Part shown: piece by piece, positions 50,230 through 57,607 of the stretch | How the letters are laid out: each line of letters starts with the position of its first letter | Position numbering within the stretch: the first letter of the stretch is position 1 | Assembly: GCF_000482705.1 (NCBI RefSeq) | Contig: NZ_AXWO01000029.1 | Location: 1 to 64,000 of the forward strand | Direction of reading: 5' to 3' | DNA length: 64,000 nt | Origin: Glycomyces arizonensis DSM 44726 | GTDB lineage: Bacteria > Actinomycetota > Actinomycetes > Mycobacteriales > Micromonosporaceae | Notes under the pieces: model-generated | What the model was told of the DNA's origin: nothing | Seen by the model: only the letters and a program-made list of their open reading frames with translations | Databases searched by the model: none | Position numbers and translations under genes: made by a program

Positions 50230-50859
50230 TTACAGCAGGAAGTCGAATCCTGAGCCGTCAGGCAGGGCAATCCGGTCGTAGGTGGCGAGCTTGGGTTTGA
50301 AGCGGCCTTTGAGTTCGCGTTCGACTGAGGGGACAAGGCGGGCTTCAGACGCGGGTGTCTGGAACTCGATTTTGCAGACCACTGGTTCGAGGGGGAGATC
50401 GGGGTTGCCGGTTCGGTCGATGTTCGTTCGGCGCTCCTCTCGGTCGGTGATGGTGCGGATGCAGCCGATGCGGGCGAAGCGATGGTCGGTGAGCAGCCAG
50501 ATGCCCTTGCCGCGGGTGGAGGGAGTCGAGGTGTCGAAGGCCGCCATGCAGTCCGGTTGCGGGCCGAAGGCGATGGAGCGCGGGGGTGATTTCGGCCTGC
50601 CGCCGCCGGGCCCGATGTAAATGTCGAACACCGCCAGCACCAGCCAGGGGATGATCCAGAGCGGGGCCAGGACGATCTTCAGGACGAGCATGAGCGCCTT
50701 GGCGGTGTGGTTGATCAGGTCGCCGTTGGGTTCGCGGCCCTCGACCTCGTAATGGGCGAGTCCTTCGAGGGAGACCCAGCGGACTTGTTCTCCGGGGCTG
50801 AGCACTTGGCCGGTGAGGATCTCCTGGTAGTCCCGCTGCAAGTCGAGTGCTCGGTACAT
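50230..50859 (-). CDS. Membrane-spanning hypothetical partner of the type VII-like protein
   Basis: A 209-residue protein with a strong double hydrophobic stretch (ALMLVLKIVLAPLWIIPWLVLAVFDIYIG, about residues 55-83) between soluble ends. The C-terminal part has KGIWLLTDHRFARIGCIR and ends DGSGFDFLL. No known domain recognised. ATG 50859 starts 5 bases after the upstream gene's stop, so it forms an operon with it. Confidence 0.7.
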   Translation of the reverse strand: MYRALDLQRDYQEILTGQVLSPGEQVRWVSLEGLAHYEVEGREPNGDLINHTAKALMLVLKIVLAPLWIIPWLVLAVFDIYIGPGGGRPKSPPRSIAFGPQPDCMAAFDTSTPSTRGKGIWLLTDHRFARIGCIRTITDREERRTNIDRTGNPDLPLEPVVCKIEFQTPASEARLVPSVERELKGRFKPKLATYDRIALPDGSGFDFLL

Positions 50860-50864
50860 GGCCG

Positions 50865-52073
50865 CTATCCTTCCAGGTCGACGGCCAGCTTGTCGAACTC
50901 GCCGGCCGTGTCCTCGTCGATCGAGGCGTAGGCGTCGGCGCAGTCGCGAAGCTTGGTCGCCTCCCCGGAGAAGGCATCGGTGAGGTTCTGGGTCGACTCG
51001 ATGAGACCCTGGCAGCCTTCAGCGTACGAAGTCTCGAAGGCGAGACCGGTCAGACCCCAGGTCATCTCTGCGGCTCCGACGCCCGCCGCGTCGGAGGCGA
51101 TCTGGCTGGCGGTGGGTTCGAGGTTGTCCAGGGCCGAGGCCATAGCCGTCAGCTCTCCGGCTTCGACGCTGAATCCGTCGAAGGAACCGGGTGGGCTCGT
51201 GATGTGGCCGACCTCTGGCGGAGTCTCGGAGCCGGTGAAGTCGGCCCACAGCTCCTCGGCATTCGCGGCTGCGGTCTTCCCGATCGCGATCCCCGCCTTG
51301 GTGAGCAGCCCTTTCCACAAAGCGCCCTTCGCGGTCCGGTCCAGGATCGGGATCTTGCGGATGAGTGCCAGGAGTCTGCGGAAGATGCGCTGCGCCCACT
51401 GGTACTTGCGGGTCGCGCGGAGCATCATCATGCTCCCTTTGAGCGCGGCGCTGGCGATGAAAGCCGCGACCGAGCCGCCCGCGGTCGCCCAGCTCGAGGC
51501 GAGCGCCACGAGGCCGCGGGTGATGAGCCAGGAGACCAGTTCGGTGATGACGGCCTTGATGACGTTGTAGATGGTCTCGGCGAGCATCCTCGCCCAGTCG
51601 AGCAGTTGTGAGACGTCGAAGGCCTCCTTCGACATTGCTCTGGCCGCGGCAGCCATCCCACCCAGCTCGTCACTAGCGGCGGTGGCGGCTTCGCCCTCCC
51701 AGACGGTGATGTTGTTGTTGGTCTCTGTGGTGAGGTCGTCGGCCAGCGACGCCAGGTCGGCCTGGATCTGCTGTAGGTCCTCGGCCTGCTGCTGCATGGC
51801 GTCAGCGTCGCCGGTGACCATGATCAGGACGTCTTCGAGCGGCTGCACCAGGTCCAGGACGATCGTCAGTCCAGCGTTGACGAGAGTGCCGATGGGGTCT
51901 TGAAGCAGCCCGACCGCGTCCAGCCCGAGGCCCCGGATCTCCCCAGCGATCTCGCCGGTCGCGTCAGCGACGCTGGTCTCACCGTTGGTGGCTTGATCGA
52001 TGGCGTCGGCGATGCCGGTGCCACGCCGAATGAACGGCAGCTCGGTGATCTGCGAGCCGAATTGATCGGTCAC
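50865..52073 (-). CDS. Type VII secretion-like protein with WXG and EspC-like halves
   Basis: A 402-residue protein. Residues about 90-155 form a WXG100-like helical hairpin with WEG at 125-127. Two or three hydrophobic segments follow (about 165-215, and a weaker one near 255-270). Residues about 298-402 resemble EspC/WXG-type type VII targets (FSVEAGELTAMASALDNLEPTASQIASDAAG, TWG at 338-340, CADAYASIDEDTAGEF). Two secretion-type hairpins around a membrane-active middle suggests a type VII effector or surface protein. GTG 52073 with CGAGGAG eight bases upstream; GTG 52115 is upstream of that site. No secretion machinery genes nearby. Confidence 0.75.
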   Translation of the reverse strand: MTDQFGSQITELPFIRRGTGIADAIDQATNGETSVADATGEIAGEIRGLGLDAVGLLQDPIGTLVNAGLTIVLDLVQPLEDVLIMVTGDADAMQQQAEDLQQIQADLASLADDLTTETNNNITVWEGEAATAASDELGGMAAAARAMSKEAFDVSQLLDWARMLAETIYNVIKAVITELVSWLITRGLVALASSWATAGGSVAAFIASAALKGSMMMLRATRKYQWAQRIFRRLLALIRKIPILDRTAKGALWKGLLTKAGIAIGKTAAANAEELWADFTGSETPPEVGHITSPPGSFDGFSVEAGELTAMASALDNLEPTASQIASDAAGVGAAEMTWGLTGLAFETSYAEGCQGLIESTQNLTDAFSGEATKLRDCADAYASIDEDTAGEFDKLAVDLEG

Positions 52074-52218
52074 ATCGATTACTCCTCGCGGGAGATGGGG
52101 TGGGAACGTCTCCACGAGAGGATATGCGAATCAGTTACCCAGCGTGGTTCACGAAAGCTCCGAATGGGACGCGCGTCATCGCAAGTCGATGACATAGCCC
52201 GGTCAACAGGGCCGTGGC

Positions 52219-52257
52219 CTGGGGTGATGGGTTCAGATAGGCCGTCGCTAGGTGCAC
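52219..52257 (+). repeat. Repeat element B
   Basis: 35 of 39 positions are identical to element C (55459-55497); all four differences fall in the same codon phase. The right end GTGCACAGA equals 48912-48920 at the tRNA-Leu end. Confidence 0.65.
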
Positions 52258-52261
52258 AGAC

Positions 52262-52286
52262 AAAGGCCCTGTTCACAGGGCCTTTT
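52262..52286 (+). terminator. Orphan intrinsic terminator
   Basis: The perfect 10-bp stem AAAGGCCCTG / CAGGGCCTTT with loop TTCA is followed by T. No plus-strand protein gene lies upstream, so it may end a small RNA, or act on the reverse strand where AAAG also gives a short T run. Confidence 0.65.
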
Positions 52287-52584
52287 CTCGTATCCCCGAC
52301 AACGGCGGGGCCCTCGCCGGAATCGTCGCCGAGGGCCGAAAAGAGCCGTATTCAGAGCCAAAGGCCAGTCTCAATCGGTGTCGAGGAAGCCCTTCCCGAA
52401 CGCCGCGTCCAGCAGTTCCGCGTCCTTGGCGATGACCGGTCGGAGTCGGTGCCGGTAGACCGTCCGCGTGGCCGTTGTGTTCGGGCAGCGTTCGTCACCT
52501 GATCATTGCGGGGAAAGGCTCACTGCGGCCGTTGTCCATTCGCGGAGCCGCGGCGGCTCATGGAACGCGCCACAGTCGACGACG

Positions 52585-53790
52585 CTACCGTTTCCGCTGG
52601 AGCACCCCCGCGAAGACCGCCACGAGGACCCCCGCCACGGGGATTGCGAGCAGTCCCGCCCGCAGGCTCGCCGCGTCCGCCACGGCCCCGATGATCGGCG
52701 GCGACACCAGGAAGCTCAGGTTCATGAGCCACCCCAGTGCCGTCAGGCCCGTGCCCGGTCGCAGGCCCGGGAGCGAGTCGGCCGTCTGCCTCGCGGCGGG
52801 TACCAGCGTCGCGACGCCGAGCCCGACCAGGGTGAAGCCGACGATCGTGCCGGCCACGTTCGGGAACGCGAGCGCGGCGCCCATGCCGACCGCGGCGAGG
52901 AGCCCGCCCGCGCGGGCGACCGTCCTCTGGCCGAACCGGTCCACGAGCCGGTCACCGGCCAGGCGCGCGAGGAACTGCGCGCTGACCATCGCGATGTAGC
53001 CCGAGGCCGCGATCGCGGCCGGGGCATGCAATTCGTCGGCGAGGTAGAGCGTCGACCAGCTCATGCTCGTGCCCTCCATCAGGATGCCGCCGAACGCGAA
53101 GATCCCGACGGCCGCCAGCGTCAGCGCCGTCCGCGCGTTGAAGCGCGACTTCGGCTGCTCCTCATCGCTCTGCTGCGCCGCGTCGTCCTCGGGTGCGCCG
53201 TCCCGGTCGGGACCGCGCAGGCAGTACGGCAGCGCTGCGAGCCCCATGGTCGCGAACAGTGCCGCGACGATCCCGAAGTGGACGCCGAGCGAGAGGTCGA
53301 GTGCGATCGCCCCGGCGGCCATGAGACCGCCGGTGATCGCTCCCACCGACCACAGCGCATGGAAGGAGTTGATGATGGAGCGGCCGTATCGCCGCTGAAT
53401 CCGCAGCCCGTGGGCGTTCTGCGCGGTGTCGGTGATCGTGTCGACGGCCCCTCCGACGAACAGGATGGCCCCGAGGGCGATCGGGGACGGGGCGATGACC
53501 GCGACGAAGTAGCACAGCGCGGTGAAGGCCGTCCCGATCGTTGCCGTGTACGCCGATCCGAAGCGCCGGATGAGGAACGCGGAGGCGAGTCCGGCGGTCA
53601 CCGCGCCCGCGGGCCAGGTCGCCATGGCGAGGCCGAACGCCGTGTTGTCGAGTTCGAACGCCGCTTTGAGGTCGGGGAAGCGCGGCGCGAGGTTGGCCGC
53701 GAGTGCGCCGTTGGTGAGGAACAGGGCGGCGACCGCGATGCGGGCGCGTCGTTCGATCGCGGTGGGGCGGTGGAGGGTCCGGGTGGTCAT
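52585..53790 (-). CDS. Major facilitator superfamily transporter
   Basis: A 401-residue transporter with about twelve helices: RIAVAALFLTNGALAANLAPRFPDLK in helix 1, then pairs of hydrophobic segments and a central charged loop (DRDGAPEDDAAQQSDEEQPKSR). No specific substrate motif. It is divergent from an O-acetyltransferase gene with a large palindrome over both start codons; a TetR gene follows that gene, so it is probably a drug or sugar efflux pump under TetR control. ATG 53790, probably leaderless. Confidence 0.9.
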   Translation of the reverse strand: MTTRTLHRPTAIERRARIAVAALFLTNGALAANLAPRFPDLKAAFELDNTAFGLAMATWPAGAVTAGLASAFLIRRFGSAYTATIGTAFTALCYFVAVIAPSPIALGAILFVGGAVDTITDTAQNAHGLRIQRRYGRSIINSFHALWSVGAITGGLMAAGAIALDLSLGVHFGIVAALFATMGLAALPYCLRGPDRDGAPEDDAAQQSDEEQPKSRFNARTALTLAAVGIFAFGGILMEGTSMSWSTLYLADELHAPAAIAASGYIAMVSAQFLARLAGDRLVDRFGQRTVARAGGLLAAVGMGAALAFPNVAGTIVGFTLVGLGVATLVPAARQTADSLPGLRPGTGLTALGWLMNLSFLVSPPIIGAVADAASLRAGLLAIPVAGVLVAVFAGVLQRKR

Positions 53791-53830
53791 GTGGACGACC
53801 GTACACAGCTGATGTACGATCGTCCACATG
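53788..53830. promoter_or_regulatory. 43-bp palindromic operator over two start codons
   Basis: Arms 53788-53805 and 53813-53830 match at 17 of 18 positions. The outer CATGTGG/CCACATG contains the ATG codons of both divergent genes (53790 reverse, 53828 forward). The likely half-site is GTGGACGA-Y-CGTACA. A TetR-family dimer encoded downstream is the natural ligand; binding would block both leaderless genes. Confidence 0.75.
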
Positions 53831-54427
53831 ATTTCCGCCGATCACTTCAAGGACGGCCCTCGGACGATGCGCGAGCGGATGCTCGCCGGGGACTTCTACG
53901 TCGCCGACGACCCCGAGCTGGCCTCGCTCATGCACCGCGCCGCAGTCCTCGCCGCCCACTTCGCGGCGGCGTTCACCGAGGACTACGACGCCGCCCGCGC
54001 GCACCTCGCCGAACTGCTCGGCGACCTCGGCGAGGGCGTGTTCGTCCGCCCACCGCTGTACGTCGACTACGGCTCGAACATCCGCATCGGCGCCCGGTCC
54101 GAGGTGAACTTCGGCCTCGTCGCGCTCGACGTCGCCGCGATCACGATCGGCGAGGATTGCCGGATCGGACCGAACGTGCAGCTGTTGACCCCGACGCACC
54201 CGCTGGAGCCCGGGCCGCGGCGCGACGGCTTCGAAGCGGCGAGGCCGATCACCTTGGGTGACAACGTGTGGCTCGGCGGAGGCGTGATCGTCTGCCCGGG
54301 CGTCCGGATAGGCGACAACACGGTGGTGGGCGCGGGCGCGGTCGTCACGCGCGACCTCCCGGCGAACGTCATGGCCGTCGGCAATCCCGCGCGCGTGGTC
54401 CGCGAACTGGAACCCGACGATGACTGA
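53828..54427 (+). CDS. Maltose/galactoside-type O-acetyltransferase
   Basis: A 199-residue hexapeptide-repeat acetyltransferase: N-terminal TMRERMLAGDFYVADDPELASL is typical of maltose O-acetyltransferases, VRPPLYVDYGSNIRIGARSEVNFG and TPTHPLEPGPRR (catalytic His) follow, then left-handed helix repeats IGDNVWLGGGVIVCPGVRIGDNTVVGAGAVV. It moves acetyl from acetyl-CoA to a sugar hydroxyl. ATG 53828 lies inside the operator palindrome. The stop overlaps the TetR start. Confidence 0.92.
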   Translation: MISADHFKDGPRTMRERMLAGDFYVADDPELASLMHRAAVLAAHFAAAFTEDYDAARAHLAELLGDLGEGVFVRPPLYVDYGSNIRIGARSEVNFGLVALDVAAITIGEDCRIGPNVQLLTPTHPLEPGPRRDGFEAARPITLGDNVWLGGGVIVCPGVRIGDNTVVGAGAVVTRDLPANVMAVGNPARVVRELEPDDD

Positions 54428-54992
54428 CGCCCGGTCGACCCGCCGGTTCGACCCCGACCGCCGCGAGCGCATCATCGCCGTGTGCCTCGACGTGATCGCC
54501 GAGTCCGGTGTCGCGGAGACCTCGCACCGCAGGGTCGCCGCTGCCGCGGACGTCCCGCTCGGGTCGATGACCTACCACTTCTCGGGCATGGACGAGCTGC
54601 TCCACGAGGCGTTCTCGCGCTACGCGGCCGCCGCCTACGGCTGGTTCGACGCACTCATGTCCGAACAGGACTCGGTGGAGGAAGCCGTGCGCGCCGTGGT
54701 CGCGATGCTGACCGCCCCGACCGCCCAGTCGCAGCGGGACCTGGTCCTCGCTCACGAGCTCTACACGCTCGCGGCCCGGAAACCGGCTTTCCGCGAGTTG
54801 ACGAACCACTGGATGGCCCGTTCCCGCGCGGCCCTCGAACGCCATTTCGACCCGGCGACGGCCCGGATGCTCGACGCGCTCATCGAGGGCCTTACCATCC
54901 ACCGGGCCCTGGACACCGAGCCGTACGACCCGGCGGTTGCGGAAGCGGCGGTTCGGCGCATCTGCGCGGTCGCCCAGGAGCGCATGGCATAA
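54420..54992 (+). CDS. TetR-family regulator
   Basis: A 190-residue repressor: N-terminal HTH RRERIIAVCLDVIAESGVAETSHRRVAAAADVPLGSMTYHFSGMDELLHEAF, then an all-helical ligand domain. ATG 54420 overlaps the acetyltransferase gene, so both are co-expressed. It probably binds the palindrome at 53788 and controls the MFS pump, the acetyltransferase and itself. Ligand unknown. Confidence 0.92.
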   Translation: MTDARSTRRFDPDRRERIIAVCLDVIAESGVAETSHRRVAAAADVPLGSMTYHFSGMDELLHEAFSRYAAAAYGWFDALMSEQDSVEEAVRAVVAMLTAPTAQSQRDLVLAHELYTLAARKPAFRELTNHWMARSRAALERHFDPATARMLDALIEGLTIHRALDTEPYDPAVAEAAVRRICAVAQERMA

Positions 54993-55018
54993 GGGCGGCC
55001 CGGACCGCAGGGGAAAGC

Positions 55019-55378
55019 ATGGAAAGGGCGCTGACACGGGCCCGCCAGGACCGCCGCTGGGTGGGGTCGTGGAGCCCTGAGCGGATCGTCCGCCGGGTCG
55101 AGCACGTCCTGGCCTATAGCCGCCCTTGTGGCGTCGCGAATCTGATGGGGCGCGTGCTGCGTAGCGCCAGGGGCGCTGCCGAACGTGAAACTGTGGCGGG
55201 CAGCGTCAGACAGGCGGTTGCGGAGTCGGGCCTGACGCGCGCTGAGTTCGCTTCACGCATCGGCACCTCGGTCTCGCGGCTTTCGACCTATGCCACGGGC
55301 AAGGTCGTGCCCTCCGCCGTGCTCATGGTGCGTATCGACCGCGTCGCCGTGAGGGCGGCCCGGCAGACGGAGTCTTGA
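55019..55378 (+). CDS. XRE-family helix-turn-helix protein
   Basis: A 119-residue protein. The N-terminal half is basic (MERALTRARQDRRWVGSWSPERIVRRVEHVL); the C-terminal half has an HTH (VRQAVAESGLTRAEFASRIGTSVSRLSTYATGKVVPSAVLMVRIDRVA). ATG 55019 follows AGGGGAAA. Possibly a phage- or toxin-antitoxin-type regulator; no partner toxin seen beside it. Confidence 0.8.
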   Translation: MERALTRARQDRRWVGSWSPERIVRRVEHVLAYSRPCGVANLMGRVLRSARGAAERETVAGSVRQAVAESGLTRAEFASRIGTSVSRLSTYATGKVVPSAVLMVRIDRVAVRAARQTES

Positions 55379-55458
55379 GCAGTTCCCCCAGCGCCGCCCC
55401 GGATCGACTCGGCCGAGGCCGACAACAGCGCCGAAAGGCATACGATCATGGTCGTGAG

Positions 55459-55497
55459 CTGGGGTGATGGGTTCAGGTAGGCGGTTGCCAGGTGCAC
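55459..55497 (+). repeat. Repeat element C
   Basis: Third copy of the GGGGTGATGGGTTCA...GGTGCAC element, nearly identical to B (35 of 39). It lies between the XRE gene and the zinc-ribbon gene, at the right edge of the accessory region. Confidence 0.65.
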
Positions 55498-55567
55498 CAC
55501 CGGCCTTGAGAGCAGCGATTACGGCGAAACGTGACGGATTCATCGCTCTTCGGGTATAAACAGGAGT

Positions 55568-55852
55568 ATGGGGCTCGCCAGTGAAGTGACGGCGGCCGGC
55601 ATGTGGATACTTCCGGCCGATGATTTCGAGCTGCTCGTATTGGGCATCTTGGTGGCCCTGTTCTACGCCGCGGTCCACGCGGCGATCTTCCCGTGGCGCA
55701 AGTGCCGCTGGTGCGACGGCTCGGGGAAGCGGTTCTCGCGCCGCACGTGGTACCAGCCGCGCACCTACCGGCCGTGCTGGTGCTGCCACGGCACCGGCAA
55801 GCATCTGCGCCTGACCAGGCGCAAGATCACGCGCCGGCGCGAGCGGGGATAG
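55568..55852 (+). CDS. Small membrane protein with zinc-ribbon-like motifs
   Basis: A 94-residue protein: one membrane helix (ELLVLGILVALFYAAVHAAIF), then CRWCDGSGKRF and CWCCHGTGKHL, two CxxCxGxGK-type motifs as in DnaJ zinc fingers, and a very basic tail. It probably binds zinc and faces the cytoplasm. ATG 55568 with CAGGAG upstream and TATAAA further upstream. Function unknown. Confidence 0.75.
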   Translation: MGLASEVTAAGMWILPADDFELLVLGILVALFYAAVHAAIFPWRKCRWCDGSGKRFSRRTWYQPRTYRPCWCCHGTGKHLRLTRRKITRRRERG

Positions 55853-55880
55853 CCCGCCGCGCCACCGCTTCGCATCGTCC

Positions 55881-56363
55881 TCAGTCGAGGCCGAGCTGCT
55901 TCTTGAGGCGCGCGACGTGGCCGGTGGCCTTCACGTTGTACTGCGCCACCTCGACGTCGCCGGTCTCACCGATGACGAACGTCGATCGGATCACGCCCTG
56001 GACCGTGCGGCCGTAGTTCTTCTTCTCGCCCCACGCGCCGTACTCCTCGAGCACCTTGTGCTCGGGGTCGGACAGCAGCGGGAACGTCAGGCCGTCGCGC
56101 TCGACGAACTTCGCCAGGTCGGCGGGCTCGTCGGGGCTGATGCCCAGCACGGCGTACCCGGCCGCCTGGAGGCTCGCGAGACTGTCGCGGAAGTCGCAGG
56201 CCTCCTTCGTGCAGCCGGGGGTCATGGCGCGCGGATACGCGTAGAGGATGACCTTGCGGCCCTGGAGGCTCGAGAGGGTCACCGTGTCACCGGTGTCGGC
56301 GGTCAGCGTGAAGTCGGGTGCGGCGTCACCAGGCTGAAGTCGTACGTTCACAACACGGAACAT
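55881..56363 (-). CDS. bcp: Second Bcp-type peroxiredoxin
   Basis: A 160-residue peroxiredoxin: GDAAPDFTLTADTGDTVTL, the Cys pair in MTPGCTKEACDFRDSL, and TFPLLSDPEHKVLEEYGAWGEKKNYGRTVQGVIRSTFVI, the classic Bcp sequence. It is closer to standard Bcp than the copy at 45649. I chose ATG 56363 with AGGGA upstream; GTG 56351 is an alternative. Divergent from the metal ECF operon. Confidence 0.95.
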   Translation of the reverse strand: MFRVVNVRLQPGDAAPDFTLTADTGDTVTLSSLQGRKVILYAYPRAMTPGCTKEACDFRDSLASLQAAGYAVLGISPDEPADLAKFVERDGLTFPLLSDPEHKVLEEYGAWGEKKNYGRTVQGVIRSTFVIGETGDVEVAQYNVKATGHVARLKKQLGLD

Positions 56364-56438
56364 TACCGTCCGTCCCTGACAATCCCCTGGGAGCTCGCTC
56401 GACGGTAGCTGCGCGCACGCGACTGGACACGACCCCGC

Positions 56439-56460
56439 TATTATTGCAAAATAATTGCAA
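56439..56460 (+). promoter_or_regulatory. Nur-type nickel box
   Basis: TTGCAA-N5-TTGCAA (56444-56449 and 56455-56460) matches exactly the published Streptomyces Nur site tTGCaa-N5-ttGCAA. It overlaps a possible -10, TATTAT (56439-56444). Nur represses nickel uptake genes when nickel is sufficient, and the operon just downstream is a nickel/cobalt ECF transporter. No B12 riboswitch was seen. Confidence 0.8.
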
Positions 56461-56551
56461 TAGCCCAACGGTGGGTTGTTGATTCCGAACGTCGGCGTCC
56501 CGCATCCAGCGCGGCGCCGGCCACTACCCCGGTTGAAAGGCGACGACGCCC

Positions 56552-57250
56552 GTGTCCGAGCTCGCACTGCACATACCCAACGGCATCATCGGCATTCCCA
56601 CCTCCCTGGTGTTCGGCCTGATCGCGGCCATAGTGGTCGGCGTCTGCGTCGTGGCGGCCCGCCGCGGCCTCGACGAGCGGCTCGTCCCGCTCGCCGGACT
56701 GGCCACCGCGTTCATCTTCGCCGCCCAGATGCTCAACTTCCCGGTCGCCGCGGGCGTCTCGGGCCACCTGCTCGGCGGCGCGCTCGCCGCCGCCCTCCTC
56801 GGGCCGTGGCTCGGCGTGCTGTGCGTGACCGTCGTGATCGGCGTCCAGGCGCTGCTGTTCGCCGACGGCGGCGTCACCGCCCTGGGCATGAACGTCGTCA
56901 ACATGGCCGTCATCTCCACGTTCGTCGCCTACGGCGTCATCGCCTTGGCCCTCAAGATCCTCGGGCGCACCCGCACCGGCCTCACCGCCGCCGTCTTCGC
57001 CGCCTCCGTGGCGGGCGTCGTCGCCGCCTCGGCCGGATTCGTCCTCGAGTTCGCGATCGGCGGCGAGGCGCCCCAGTCGCTCGGCGAGGTCGCCGGAGCG
57101 ATCCTGTCCGTCCACGTCCTCATCGGCGTCGGCGAGGGCCTCATCACCGCCGTGGCCGTCACCGCCGTCGCCCTCACCCGCCCCGACCTCGTCTACGCAC
57201 TCAGAGGATCCCGGCTCCTGGGGACCTCGCTCGAGAAGGAGACCGTCTAG
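56552..57250 (+). CDS. cbiM: ECF transporter substrate-binding subunit (CbiM/NikM-like)
   Basis: A 232-residue membrane protein: HIPNGIIGIPTSLVFGLIAA, then LNFPVAAGVSGHLLGGALAAALLGPWLGVLCV and LFADGGVTALGMNVVNMAVI, typical of CbiM/NikM metal-binding subunits. In characterised members the protein begins Met-His and this terminus binds the metal; here the His is at position 7 (MSELALH), unless processing exposes it. GTG 56552 follows GAAAGG. First of four genes; the Nur-type box suggests nickel. Confidence 0.9.
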   Translation: MSELALHIPNGIIGIPTSLVFGLIAAIVVGVCVVAARRGLDERLVPLAGLATAFIFAAQMLNFPVAAGVSGHLLGGALAAALLGPWLGVLCVTVVIGVQALLFADGGVTALGMNVVNMAVISTFVAYGVIALALKILGRTRTGLTAAVFAASVAGVVAASAGFVLEFAIGGEAPQSLGEVAGAILSVHVLIGVGEGLITAVAVTAVALTRPDLVYALRGSRLLGTSLEKETV

Positions 57251-57253
57251 CCC

Positions 57254-57607
57254 ATGAAGACCTCAAGATTCGTACTTTTCGGCGCGCTGGTCGCCCTCGC
57301 CCTCGCGGGCGGCCTCGCCCTGTTCGCCTCCTCCTCGCCCGACGGCCTCGAATCGGTCATGCTCGAAGGCTGCCAGACCGGCGCCGACGGCGAGATCAGC
57401 GGCGGCGAATGCGCCCTCCAGCAGGCCGGCGAGCACGAGATCGGCGGTCCCCTGGCCGACTACGGGATCTCCTTCATCGACTCCGAGACCCTCGGCGGCT
57501 CGCTCGCCGGGATCGTCGGCGTCCTCCTCGTCCTCGCTCTGGCCACCGGCCTGTTCTGGCTGCTCGCCCGCGGCCGGCGGGCCGGAGCCGGAAGCGGCGA
57601 GGCGTGA
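57254..57607 (+). CDS. PDGLE-domain ECF accessory subunit (CbiN/NikN-like)
   Basis: A 117-residue protein with two membrane helices and the SSSPDGLESV motif in the extracellular loop, which defines the PDGLE family accompanying CbiM/NikM. It probably helps load metal. Starts three bases after cbiM; its stop overlaps the next start (GTGA). Confidence 0.88.
   Translation: MKTSRFVLFGALVALALAGGLALFASSSPDGLESVMLEGCQTGADGEISGGECALQQAGEHEIGGPLADYGISFIDSETLGGSLAGIVGVLLVLALATGLFWLLARGRRAGAGSGEA

Larger units (their letters stand above)
52074..52584. other. Accessory intergenic region with repeat B
   Basis: About 510 bases without a convincing gene. It contains repeat element B, a T-tailed hairpin at 52262-52286, and a second hairpin with GGCCCTCG/CGAGGGCC arms around 52308-52337. 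AACAGGGCC at 52205-52213 can pair with GGCCCTGTT at 52265-52273, competing with the hairpin. Possibly a small RNA. Confidence 0.5.

Noticed and set aside
56364..56551. Cobalamin riboswitch before the CbiM operon
   Set aside because: No B12-box-like sequence or large structured leader is visible; a Nur-type box is present instead.
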